A DNA stretch of 64,000 bases. Origin: Leptodactylus fallax (lineage: Eukaryota > Chordata > Amphibia > Anura > Leptodactylidae). Both the position numbers and the translations under genes were made by a program. Numbering within the stretch: the first letter of the stretch is position 1; the number at the start of each line of letters is the position of its first letter. Positions 44,870 through 55,100 of the stretch are shown here, one piece after another. The notes under the pieces were generated by a model. It was not told the origin of the DNA, did not search any database, and was given only the letters and a program-made list of their open reading frames with translations. The stretch spans positions 6,029,501 to 6,093,500 of the forward strand of contig CAMRHE010000054.1 in assembly GCA_947044405.1 (NCBI GenBank), given 5' to 3'.

Positions 44870-45391
44870 CAATATAAGTGGCAATTTATCAGATGCATAC
44901 TATATTATAAGTGGCATGTTATATGTTATAACTGCCACTTATAGTAAATTATATATTATTGTTTTAATATGCCACTTACAAAATACCACTTAAGATATAA
45001 AATGCCTCTTATAATATGCCAATTATAAAATGTCATAAGTAGTATTTTATAAGTGGCATTTTATAAGTGGCGAAGTGTTATACAATATTACAAATGACAT
45101 ATTATAAGTTATAGCTTATAAAATGCCGCTTATAATAAGTCAATTATAAAATGTCATAAGTGGTATTTTATAAATGGCATATTATAAGTGGCATATTATA
45201 AGTTAAAATTTATGCCACTTATAATATAATATGCTTCTTATAAAATGCCACTTTGCCACTTATAATATAAAATGCCACTTATAACATGTCATAAGTGGCA
45301 TAGTATAAGTTATAACTTACACTATGCCATTTTTAATATAATATTTTGCCACTTATAGAATGCCTCTTATGACATATTATAAGTGGCATTA
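44870..45391. repeat. AT-rich inverted-repeat array (ATAAGTGGCAT units)
   Basis: TTATAAGTGGCATATTATAAG and its complement CTTATAATATGCCACTTAT alternate for about 520 bp. Because both orientations are mixed, many local hairpins or a large cruciform are possible. The array ends at the left edge of the Helitron-like element. Confidence 0.85.
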
Positions 45392-46584
45392 TCTCTTATC
45401 TATAGAAAAATGAGTTTCTGTCTGTCTGTCTGTTCTTTATGCGCAACCAAACGACTGGGCTGATCCTCACCAAATTTGGCACACAGGACAGGTACATCAA
45501 GTGTCCGGGAAGATTTTATACTGGGTCTCAGCTCTCTTGGACGTACCGTTCCTGAGATACAGTATTCCCAAAAAATGACCTGCATTATCTAATACAAGCC
45601 TGCAAGTCTTTCACTCATATTCCAACTGCCATACACATGGTCACATGTCCCTTATCAGACAATAGAAGCTTGCAGGCACTAAGTCTTCTCAGGCACACAG
45701 GTCTACACCAGGTTTCCATAGCAACCAAGCTATTTATGACCTGTATTAGTCAATAGCAGTTCGCAGGTCCTTAAATATTCAGTCATATCACGTGTATCGG
45801 CCAATATAAGTGTTATACCAGCAGGTAATGGCCTATTAAAAAAAAAAAAAAACATCAGGGGCCCGCCGGGACCCCTAATGTCCCGGGCCCTGTGGCAGCC
45901 TCTACCACTGCTACCCCGGTATTTACGCCACTGACTGGACTGCCATACTGGATGTCAGCATTCTTATAAATTGAAACATTTTTTAAACTACTCATGCCCC
46001 CTGCAGCAAAACACATGGCTGCTGCTCGAGCTAATGAAAACTCTCAGCAGACCCAAGCCTGTCTCCAATCTGACAAGGTATGTCACAGACAACAGCGAGT
46101 TGCTGAAACAGCACAGCAGACCCAAGCCCGTCTCCAATCTGACAAGGGATTTTCAGCCACATGCACATAGCTCCACTCCATGTTTCCTTAACAAACCAGC
46201 CATTTTTCTTCACTGCTGTAGGTAAGCTTTAAAGGGGCAGGGCGCTGTGGATGACACTGTTACATAAGGTCACATATACACAGCTTTACTCCAGGTTTTC
46301 CATAACAACCAATCGCAAGTTTTTCACTGATCTCTAAACTGAGATACACATGATCACATGACGCTTATGGACCAATGGAAAAATCCATATTCAGTCATAT
46401 GACGTGTATCAGCCAATATTCACATTTCATTTACCAGGTTTCCATAACAACACAGACATAAATGGACTGTACCTATACTGGACTGCCATACTGGATGTCA
46501 AATGCAAAACTGGCCATTTTTTATGGGGCCACTACACAAACAAAAAATGAAATATACCTGTGCGAAGCTGGGTCCTTCTGCTAG
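45392..46584 (+). mobile_element. Helitron-like non-autonomous element
   Basis: The 5' end is TC (TCTCTTATCTATAG or TCTATAGAAAAATGAG, uncertain by 7 bp) after an A. The 3' end is CTAG (46581-46584) followed by T, with ACCTGTGCGAAGCTGGGT about 13 bp upstream, a near-palindrome matching the sub-terminal hairpin of Helitrons. The interior starts TTTCTGTCTGTCTGTCTG and CCAAACGACTGGG, text shared by many animal Helitron-like repeats. There is no Rep/helicase ORF. A ~65-bp tandem duplication (CAGCAGACCCAAGCC) is at 46045-46147. Confidence 0.65.
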
Positions 46585-46699
46585 TAAATGATATAATTTA
46601 TATAAGAGGACAGGACCTTATTAATATAAAAGAGGTTTTTATGTCAGGAGGCATAATATAAAGGGGCAGTTAGGCAGAATTATTCATGGTGGTACTTGG

Positions 46700-47070
46700 G
46701 CTTCATTAAAGGGGTTGTCCAGCTCATTTTTCTTGATAATCAATACTCAGGAAGGGTCATCAATAAGAGATTAGTGGGGGTGCGACATATGGGGCCCCCA
46801 GTGAGGAGCTGTGACTTCTTCAATGTTTTTAATGCATGCTGTCTTTTCTATAGCAGCCTTGCTATGTAATTACAGCCTTACCCCATAGATAGGGCTGTAG
46901 TTATATCGCTGTAGTTATATCGCATAACCTCTATTAAACAAACAATACAATTTAAACAGAGAAGGGGGCCACAGTGCTTGCACAAGCGCTACAGTCTCTT
47001 AAAACAGCTGACAATTGAGAGTCCTGGGTGTTGGAACCCCACTGATCTTATAATAATGATGTTTTTTTCC
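46700..47070. repeat. Fragment of the TTAAAGGGG-type MITE
   Basis: ATTAAAGGGGTTGTCCAGCTC at about 46708 is the left end seen at 18860. The text GTGTTGGAACCCCACTGATC (about 47028) resembles the inner arm of such frog repeats. No complete right end. Confidence 0.5.
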
Positions 47071-47224
47071 AGTGCAGTTTTAACTGCATCACAATTACAC
47101 CATGTTAATGCACCCTTAAAGCTACTTCATCCTATACTTCCCAACTCTCCACTCCCACATATCAAAATTTATCTTTCACCATCACCCACAGTAAATTAAC
47201 CATCACTACTGTCACTTAGCGTCC

Positions 47225-47640
47225 CCCAGATAGCATAATGCCCCTTTAGGTGCCCCTGACACTGTATAAATCTCCCTTAGTGTCAGATGTTCCTGACACT
47301 GTATAAGTCTCCCTTAGTGTCCTTTACAAAGTATATTGTGCCCCATAGAGGCCTCAACACACTATTATACCATATCAGTGGCCCTTACACAGTATAATGT
47401 TCCCTTAGTGCCCAACACACAATATAACGCCCACAATGCAATGCCTTAGTTGCTTTAACATGGTATAATGACCTCTCAGTAGCCTCCACACAGTATAGTG
47501 CTCTACTGTGACTCACACATAGTACTGTATAATGCCCTCAAAGTTTCCCCAAACAGTATAATGCCCTCATAATGGCCTCGATGCAGTATAAGGCCCCCTT
47601 ATGGCCCCAATAATATAATGCCTCCTTATAGCCGCCACTT
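47225..47640 (-). repeat. 31-bp-unit minisatellite, inverted orientation
   Basis: About a dozen degenerate units carry CACAGTATAATGCCC-like text, in the same orientation as 6936-7300 and 58170-58445. Confidence 0.75.
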
Positions 47641-47649
47641 ATATTAACC

Positions 47650-48690
47650 TGAAATAACAGTACAGTGGAAACCCTCCAAAAGTGAGACCATTTTGAAAAC
47701 TACACCCCTCAAGGAATTTATCAAGCAGTGTAGTGAGCTTTTTGATAACATGGCTGTTTCACAGATTTTATTAAAATTAGGAAATGAAAATTAAAACTTG
47801 CTAAAATGTCACTTTATCCTCAAATGTTTCATTTTCATAAGGGGTTAAAGGAGAAAATGCACCCCACAGGTTTGTTACACCATATCACCTCAAGATGGTA
47901 ATACCACATAAGTAGTTGTAAACTGCTGTATGGGTACATGGTGGGGCTCAGAATGGAAAGAGTGCTATATGGCTTTTGGAGGGCAGATTTTGCTGAAATA
48001 GTTTTTGTCGCATTTGCAGAGCTCATAGACTATCAATACAATGGCAACCCCCCAAAATGTGACCCCATTTTGGAAACTACACCTCTCACAGAATTTATCA
48101 AGGGGTATAGTGGGCATTTTAACCCCACAGCTGTTTCACACATTCATGGGACATGGGCCATGAAAATGAAAAATTACTTTTTTTCCAATAAACTGTCAAT
48201 TTAGTCCCAAATATTTCACTTCCACAAGGTGTTAAAGGAGAAAAAGCACCTAACAGTTCATTGCATAAATGCTCCTGAACACAAGAATACCCCATATGTG
48301 GTCGTAAACTGCTGTATGGGTACATGGAGGGGCTTGGAATTTAAAAAGTGCTATATGCCTTTTGGAGTGCAGATTTTCCTGAAATAATTTTCAGGTGCCA
48401 TGTTGTATTGGCAGAGTCCATGAAATGCCAGTACAATGGAAATCCAACATATGTGGCCCCATTTTGGAAACTGAAGCACTCACAGAATTTATCAAGGGCT
48501 ATAATAAGCATTTTGACTGAATAGATGGTTTCAAAAAAGAAATGTGTAGTGGATGATACAAAATGAAAATCTAAATGTTCCTAGATATTTGCTATTTCAG
48601 TGCACGACATGTCGTGCCCAGCTTGTGGTACTGTGAAAGGTCAGCTCTCCATGTTCTGTTTCCTGATTTTGGAAATACCCTACATGCGGT
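47650..48690. repeat. ~380 bp satellite-like repeat, left of the PLE
   Basis: CCATTTTGGAAACTACACC followed by TCACAGAATTTATCAAGG recurs near 47692, 48065 and 48460, a period of about 373-395 bp. Each unit also has GTCGTAAACTGCTGTATGG and TTTTGGAGGGCAGATTTTGC. The block continues after the PLE at 53888 and further on. Confidence 0.85.
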
Positions 48691-48713
48691 CCTAATCTTT
48701 TATATATATCCAG

Positions 48714-50268
48714 TGTTATAAAAAACTTGAGAGTAATCCTACTCAGAGTTTTAAAAAACAATTAGAAAGCATCTTAAAGATGGCATTACAGCAAAGCATT
48801 ATTACACAGCAGGTATATGATGGGATGGTGGTTGAGTATCCAATTACACCCACAATTTATTTTCTTCTGAAGATTCATAAAAACAAAGTAAATCCATCAG
48901 GACATCCCATTGTCTCAGGAAGGGGGAGTCTATGCGAACCAACATGTAGATTTCTTGACTACTACTTAAAACCTATTGTATTTACTCTCCCTTCATTTAT
49001 CAGAGACTCCACTGAAGCCCTTCAGGGGTTGGAAGATATCAACATGGAACAGGATATGTCTTTGATCACAGCAGATGTAGAAGCGTTATATACATCTATT
49101 TCACATTCTTTGGGAATTCAGGCTGCAAGATTTTATCTGACGTATAGTGGCATGGATTCAGATTTGGTGGAACTCCTGTTAATCCTCTTGGAGTATGTAT
49201 TACATCACAACTTTTTTGTGTTCAAAGACCGCTTCTTTCTCCAGACCTAAGGAGTGGCTATGGGGGCGGCATGCGCGCCATCCTATGCCAATTTATTCCT
49301 TGGTTCCTGGGAGAGAGAGGCAGTCGAACACACATGTTTACAGGGGGACAGGTCATCGCTTGGATGAGATTTATTGATGACATCCTATTTGTTTGGCAGG
49401 GTACTCGCCCCCAATTGGACATGTTCCTAACTCGTTTGAATAACAACGTACTAAACATCAAACTTACATACTCGGTTACACAAAAGGAAGCAGAATTCCT
49501 TGATCTTAAAATTAAAATCAATAGTGATGGAGACTTACATACCACCATCTTCAGAAAGGAAACCAGTGTAAATTCTTTCTTACATGCCACATCGACCCAT
49601 CCTAAACATGCGATCAAGGCAATACCAACGGGCCAATTCCTACAGGCGAAGCGCATCTGTTATATCAACCAAGGCTTTGAAAGTGAATTGGAGGAACTTT
49701 GACGTTTTCTATCTCGTGCATATAAATCAAATGACATAGAGCAGGGGAACAATCGAGCCTGCCAAACATCCAGGAACAGAATTTTGACATTTAAGAAACG
49801 TATACAGGAGCAAGGTCAAGTAAGTTTTATCACAAATTACAACAGCAGATGGAAAGAATTAAATTCTACTATCAAGCAATTTTGGCCGAGTCTTCAACAG
49901 GACAGAGATTTACGGATGTCAGTTTCCAAAGAACCTTGTTTGATTGCTAAGCGTAGCAAAAGTCTAGGAGATTATTTCGTAAGAAGTCATTATATTCCAC
50001 CACCAACCAACTTAATTTTTTCAAGCAAGGGCCCTAAATGGGGTTCCTCTGCGTGTGGCAAATGCTCTGCATGCAAATATATGCTAAAAACGGATTGTTT
50101 TTTTGATTCTCATAGCATTCAGCAATACAGAATTTTGCATACATTGAATTGTCGCAGTGAAGGAGTGGTTTATTATATGACATGTGCTTGTGGATTAATT
50201 TATGTGGGCATTACCACACGACAATTACGAGTTCGGATGCTTTCTATAAATGTTAGGTCTCTGATTTA
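48714..50268 (+). pseudogene. PLE reverse transcriptase/GIY-YIG, broken
   Basis: The protein copies element RNA and nicks target DNA. The frame from 48714 reads KKLESNPTQSFKK and TPTIYFLLKIHKNKVNPSG, then PIVSGRGSLCEP and TADVEALYTSI (an RT block). At 49248-49250 TAA replaces a sense codon before GVAMGAACAPSYANLFLG. The frame changes near 49315, leading to MRFIDDILFVW, the PLE catalytic Y/F-x-DD box. TGA at 49700-49702 follows LEEL. The open 49784-50268 part contains CGKCSACKYM (a zinc-binding type linker) and VVYYMTCACGLIYVGITTR (GIY-YIG start), then aberrant text. Both stops could arise from C-to-T changes. The GIY-YIG domain is cut short. Confidence 0.88.
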
Positions 50269-50501
50269 ATTATGTCTGGTGGTTTACTTGCCCCTTTTGT
50301 CTCATTCTCTATTTTTTTCATTTTTTTTCCTTTTTTTCCTATTTTTGCAAGGAAATTTTAACTGGTTTTGGTCTTATTTTCTTAGTTAGGTTGGGGTGAT
50401 TATGGATACGTAGGCACATAGTATTGTGCATCCTGTTTTTTTAAGCAACTATGATATATGGTTTATTATCTTAATAGATCGTATGGCTCTGATCTAGCAT
50501 A

Positions 50502-52142
50502 TACAGTGATATGAAAAAGTTTGGGCACCCCTATTAATCTTAATCATTTTTAGTTCTAAATATTTGGGTGTTTGCAACAGCCATTTCAATTTGATATATC
50601 TAATAACTGATGGACACAGTAATATTTCAGGATTGAAATGAGGTTTATTGTACTAACAGAAAATGTGCAATATGCATTAAACCAAAATTTGACCGCTGCA
50701 AAAGTATGGGCACCTCAACAGAAAAGTGACATTAATATTTAGTAGATCCTCCTTTTGCCTCTAGTCGCTTCCTGTAGCTTTTAATCAGTTCCTGGATCCT
50801 GGATGAAGGTATTTTTGACCATTCCTCTTTACAAAACAATTCCAGTTCAGTTAAGTTTGATGGTCGCCGAGCATGGACAGCCCGCTTCAAATTATCCCAC
50901 AGATGTTCAATGATATTCAGGTCTGGGGACTGGGATGGCCATTCCAGAACATTGTAATTGTTCCTCTGCATGAATGCCTGAGTAGATTTGGAGCTGTGTT
51001 TTGGATCATTGTCTTGCTGAAATATCCATCCCCGGCGTAACTTCAAATTCGTCACTGATTCTTGTACATTATTCTCAAGAATCTGCTGATACTGAGTTGA
51101 ATCCATGCGACCCTCAACTTTAACAAGATTCCCGGTGCCGGCATTGGCCACACAGCCCCAAAGCATGATGGAACCTCCACCAAATTTTACAGTGGGTAGC
51201 AAGTGTTTTTCTTGGAATGCTGTGTTTTTTTGACGCCATGCATAACGCCTTTTTGTATGACCAAACAACTCAATCTTTGTTTCATCAGTCCACAGGACCT
51301 TCTTCCAAAATGAAGCTGGCTTGTCCAAATGTGCTTTTGCATACCTCAGGCGACGCTGTTTGTGGCGTGCTTTCAGAAACGGCTTCTTTCGCATCACTCT
51401 CCCATACAGCTTCTCCTTGTGCAAAGTGTGCTGTATTGTTGACCGATGCACAGTGACACCATCTGCAGCAAGATGATGCTGCAGCTCTTTGGAGGTGGTC
51501 TGTGGATTGTCCTTGACTGTTCTCACCATTCTTCTTCTCTGCCTTTCTGATATTTTTCTTGGCCTGCCACTTCTGGGCTTAACAAGAACTGTCCCTGTGG
51601 TCTTCCATTTCCTTACTATGTTCCTCACAGTGGAAACTGACAGGTTAAATCTCTGAGACAACTTTTTGTATCCTTCCCCTGAACAACTATGTTGAACAAT
51701 CTTTGTTTTCAGATCATTTGAGAGTTGTTTTGAGGAGCCCATGATGCCACTCTTCAGAGGAGCTTCAAATAGGAGAACAACTTGCAATTGGCCACCTTAA
51801 ATACCTTTTCTCATGATTGGATACACCTGGCTATGAAGTTCAAAGCTCAGTGAGGTTACAAAACCAATTTTGTGCTTCAGTAAGTCAGTAAAAAGTAGTT
51901 AGGAGTATTCAAATCAATAAAATGATAAGGGTACCCAAATTTTTGCACCGGTCAAATTTTGGTTTAATGCATATTGCACATTTTCTGTTAGTACAGTAAA
52001 CCTCATTTCAATCCTGAAATATTACTGTGTCCATCAGTTATTAGATATATCAAATTGAAATGGCTGTTGCAAACACCCAAATATTTAGAACTAAAAATGA
52101 TTAAGATTAATAGGGGTGCCCAAACTTTTTCATATGACTGTA
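50502..52142 (-). mobile_element. Tc1-like transposon, family F, near intact
   Basis: The ends are TACAGTGATATGAAAAAGTT and, on the complement, TACAGTCATATGAAAAAGTT, with TA borders and a length of 1,641 bp. The terminal inverted repeats run for about 215 bp (50502-50717 and about 51930-52142) and are highly similar. They carry a related motif at the inner edge (AAGTATGGGCACC versus GGGTACCCAAATTTTTGC), the IR/DR layout. It is inserted in the PLE 3' region. High similarity of the arms suggests recent insertion. Confidence 0.96.
50732..51742 (-). CDS. Tc1-like transposase, DD34E, open (336 aa)
   Basis: This is predicted to be a cut-and-paste transposase for the family F element. The track's longer frame begins at 51787, but MGSSKQLSNDLKTKIV at 51742 is the likely start, as it directly precedes the first HTH (YKKLSQRFNLSVSTVRNIV). 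Next come RSGRPRKISERQ (the GRPR hook), a second HTH (DGVTVHRSTIQHTLHKEKL), Asp1 in LWTDETKIELFG, Asp2 in [14 protein letters not shown] and Glu in SPDLNIIEHLW (34 residues apart). There are no stops or frameshifts. Relatives end with VIAA before KGGSTKY; here LEAKGGSTKY shows an in-frame loss of about four residues. Whether this disables the protein is unknown. Confidence 0.9.
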   Translation of the reverse strand: MGSSKQLSNDLKTKIVQHSCSGEGYKKLSQRFNLSVSTVRNIVRKWKTTGTVLVKPRSGRPRKISERQRRRMVRTVKDNPQTTSKELQHHLAADGVTVHRSTIQHTLHKEKLYGRVMRKKPFLKARHKQRRLRYAKAHLDKPASFWKKVLWTDETKIELFGHTKRRYAWRQKNTAFQEKHLLPTVKFGGGSIMLWGCVANAGTGNLVKVEGRMDSTQYQQILENNVQESVTNLKLRRGWIFQQDNDPKHSSKSTQAFMQRNNYNVLEWPSQSPDLNIIEHLWDNLKRAVHARRPSNLTELELFCKEEWSKIPSSRIQELIKSYRKRLEAKGGSTKY

Positions 52143-53259
52143 TGTTATGTTCTTTATAAACATATACAAATATTTGCTTTTTTGTTTCTTTTTCTCTTCT
52201 TTTAGTGTCTATCATGGACACACTGAATATCACACGATGGACTAAATTTAACATTTCATGTTGACAGATTGTTAACATTTAACAGTCTATTTGTTCCCTT
52301 AATAAGAAAAAAAGAAAAAATAGCAACAAAAATATCTTTTCTTTTGTAATGATTGACTTGCTTGTATGATATGTAATGTATGGATTTTTGTATGTGGTAA
52401 CAGGTGTATGTGTGCATGGGTGGGTGTATTTTGATCATGTGAGTGTGGGTATGACATTTTATGTGTGCACACAGTATTTATATAATTTCACTTGCACACA
52501 ATCAATATTGGTACGTATGCCATCTTATATTTTTTGGTTGTTTAAATTTGGTATCTTATTTAATTGCAAAGCTTTCTCACTTCACTTCTAAATTAACACA
52601 CAATAACAAAAAACTTTTTTTCACTTTTATTCATATATATACTTTGATTGTTTTTTGTCACTTTTTTAATCACATCACACACACATAATCTTTAACACAA
52701 TATGTTGTCACTATCATGTCGGCTATTTAAATAACAATCTTTTTTTTTTCTCTTCAACAAATGATAGCACTTTATGTGGGTTAATATGCAGATATGTTCT
52801 TACTATTGTTCTTTATATATATAGATGTATGATTGTGATTGTCATATATATTCTATACTCTGTATTTTAGCTAACATATGTTATTTCCTATTATATTACG
52901 GGCCGAATTTAACAAATGATGACATTCTATATGCGGATCATTAATATGAGAGATAGCGTTAGGTATTCTCTATTAGCACGATTAAACAGTACTCCAATCG
53001 GGGGCAGCATTGCGCATGCGTTCAAAAATGTATGACGATCTAGTGAGGGGACATAGTTGTGCATGCGCATGGCATATCCTGCGCAATTTCAATATATTTA
53101 ATATATACTAAGGAGATGTTGCCTGAAGGGAACGTGATTACATCACGCCGACACATAATCTCGCAATATTTCACTCGCGGGGATGTGTGAAGGCGGCTTA
53201 GTGGCGCCACTAATGAAAGAAACCTGGGTATGTACATACTATAAAAATGGAGCCATTTC
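52143..53259 (+). other. Non-coding 3' part of the Penelope-like element
   Basis: This is AT-rich sequence between the Tc1 and the hammerhead-like motif, without a supported ORF. The 53160-53240 stretch (CGCGGGGATGTGTGAAGGCGG) is locally GC-richer and could be part of the terminal repeat-like region of PLEs. Confidence 0.6.
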
Positions 53260-53324
53260 ACCTCCACCTTATAGCCCTCTGATGAAGCATGGGCAAAACA
53301 TACGTTGGGGCTCAAGGTGGAGGT
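53260..53324 (+). ncRNA. Hammerhead-ribozyme-like motif in PLE 3' region
   Basis: The core CTGATGA is at 53279-53285. Stem II could form from GC (53287-53288) and GC (53293-53294) around ATGG. The AAAA at 53295-53298 stands where the active core has GAAA. Stem III would be AC/GT around ATAC (53298-53305), with cleavage after T53306. Stem I is AGCCCT (53273-53278) pairing GGGGCT (53307-53312), and beyond an internal loop ACCTCCACCTT (53260-53270) pairs exactly with AAGGTGGAGGT (53314-53324). Penelope-like elements are known to carry type I hammerheads. The G-to-A change at the core G12 position probably abolishes cleavage. Confidence 0.72.
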
Positions 53325-53887
53325 TGTGGTGTTCATCTTTACATGTTTCCATGGGGTTTGGGAGATGATTTTGTCTATACCTTTACCTGCTTGTGTGGTA
53401 TGTACCATGACTATTGTATATAGATTATTTTGCGACATGTGATTTATGCTCTACATAGCATTGTGATTTACCACAGTGTGCTTATCTTATATGCCCTGTA
53501 GTAACTGTTAAACTCCTGTGTCCTTTTATATATTATCTATGGAAAATGGATACTTTTAGTATGGTTACACCACTTTTTTGTCTTTTCTTTAAAATATTTT
53601 TTATATATACTACATGCAGGTGGGGACTTTGTCCATCTGCATACAATATCCATATGAAATGTGATGATACCACGACCTCCACCTTTTTTTTATATTTTTT
53701 TTATGTGGTTTTAACATTTCTTTTTCCTTGATAAATAAAATATATATATATTTTTGTAAAATATTGTCATAGCATTATTTTCTTTGAACATGATGCAGAG
53801 ATTCTATGTAGGTATATAATTCTTGTGAGTGCAATCTCTTGCATACCTTTGTACTAGTAGGAGAATTTGTGTAGGCCCTAATCTTTT

Positions 53888-54580
53888 GCCTGGAAATATG
53901 ACAGGGCTCAGAAGTGAAAGAGCACCATGCACATTTAAGGCCTAATTTTGACATTTACACTGCATTGGTGGGTGCAGTGAGAAAAAATAAATAATTCACC
54001 CCCAAAATATGACATTTTTGAAACTACACCCCTCAAGGAATTTCTCAAGAGGTGTTATTATCATTTTGAGTCCAAGAGTGATTCTCAAAAATTTATGTGC
54101 AAAGTAAAAATTAAAATTTTTAAAGAAATATGCCATTTCAGTGCCCAATATGTTGTGCCCACTTTGTTTCAACAGACACACACACTCTTGAAACTTTTAA
54201 ATGAGTTATCCGGGTACAAAAAAATTGTATATGTGGGAGTAAACTCTTGTTTGGGCACACAGCAGGGCTGAAAAGAGACATATCACTGCACTTTTTAGCT
54301 TTTGGAGTATAGATTTAAGGGGACTGTCTTTTGGATGCCATATTGTTTTTTTAAAACCCAGGAGGTGCCAGTAAATTGGAATTCTTAAAGAGGTGAACCC
54401 ATTTTGTAGGAGCTACTTTAGGTTCTCTGCAAAGATGGTGTTCAAAAACCAAACAATCTAATTCTGCTCTCCAAAATTCATATAGCGCTCCTTCACATTT
54501 GCACCCTGCTGTGTGCACAAACAGCAGTTTATGTCCACATGTATAACACTGATGTACCCAGGATAACATACTTAACAACT
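53888..54580. repeat. ~380 bp satellite-like repeat, right of the PLE
   Basis: It resumes with GCCTGGAAATATGACAGGG followed by CTCAGAAGTGAAAGAGC, and has TTTTTGAAACTACACCCC at about 54013 and CCCATTTTGTAGGAGC at about 54399. This is the continuation of the block at 47650-48690. Confidence 0.8.
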
Positions 54581-54699
54581 AGAGATGGGCGAATCAGTTC
54601 TTACCAAGCCACGTTCAACCAGAATATTCCAAATTGTTAGTTTTTTTTACAAAACCTAACAAATGGAGACTCACCTCGGGGTGAACTAAAATGGCCGCC

Positions 54700-55100
54700 A
54701 CATTATACTCTGGGGTCTTTTAATAGGTGGAGGCCCGGGGAAGAGAAAAAAAATGAAAAAACATTCATACTCACCTTCCCTTACCTCTTTTGTGCCTCCT
54801 TGAAGCATCTGGCACTCTTCTGGTGGTATCCGGCACTCTTTTGCAACATCATTGGCTCATGGTCACTGCTGAGACCTGTGATTGGGCCTCAGTGGTGATA
54901 TTGGCATGATGTCTTGACACTTAGCATGCCCATATTACTGCTGGTGGCCCAATCACAGGCCCAGTGGTGACTCTGGGCTTATGACATAACAGAATAGCGC
55001 TGGACACCACAAGGAAGCCCAAAAGAGGTAAGGAAAGGTGAGTATGATTTTTTTTTTACACTTCCCCACCTACTCCACCTACTATACTCTGGGGTCTAAT
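54700..55100. repeat. Composite-repeat body module
   Basis: CATACTCACCTTCCCTTACC (about 54767) and GGAAAGGTGAGTATG (about 55033) are the inverted arms. TGGGGTCTTTTAATAGG and TACTCTGGGGTCTAATGG border them. The middle holds the CACTGCTGAGACCTGTG / TGGGCCTCAGTGGTG pair. This is the same module as at 13540-14075, without the minisatellite. Confidence 0.65.

Larger units (their letters stand above)
48691..53887 (+). mobile_element. Penelope-like element, 5' truncated, with 11-bp TSD
   Basis: CCTAATCTTTT flanks the element at 48691-48701 and 53877-53887. On both sides is the ~380-bp satellite, and the flanks join into a normal satellite unit if one copy of the duplication is kept. Inside are an RT (48714-49700), a Cys-rich linker and the start of a GIY-YIG domain (50160-50230), a long untranslated 3' region, and a hammerhead-like motif (53260-53324). 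A Tc1 (50502-52142) interrupts the 3' region. Penelope-like elements pair RT with GIY-YIG endonuclease, which fits. Confidence 0.88.
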
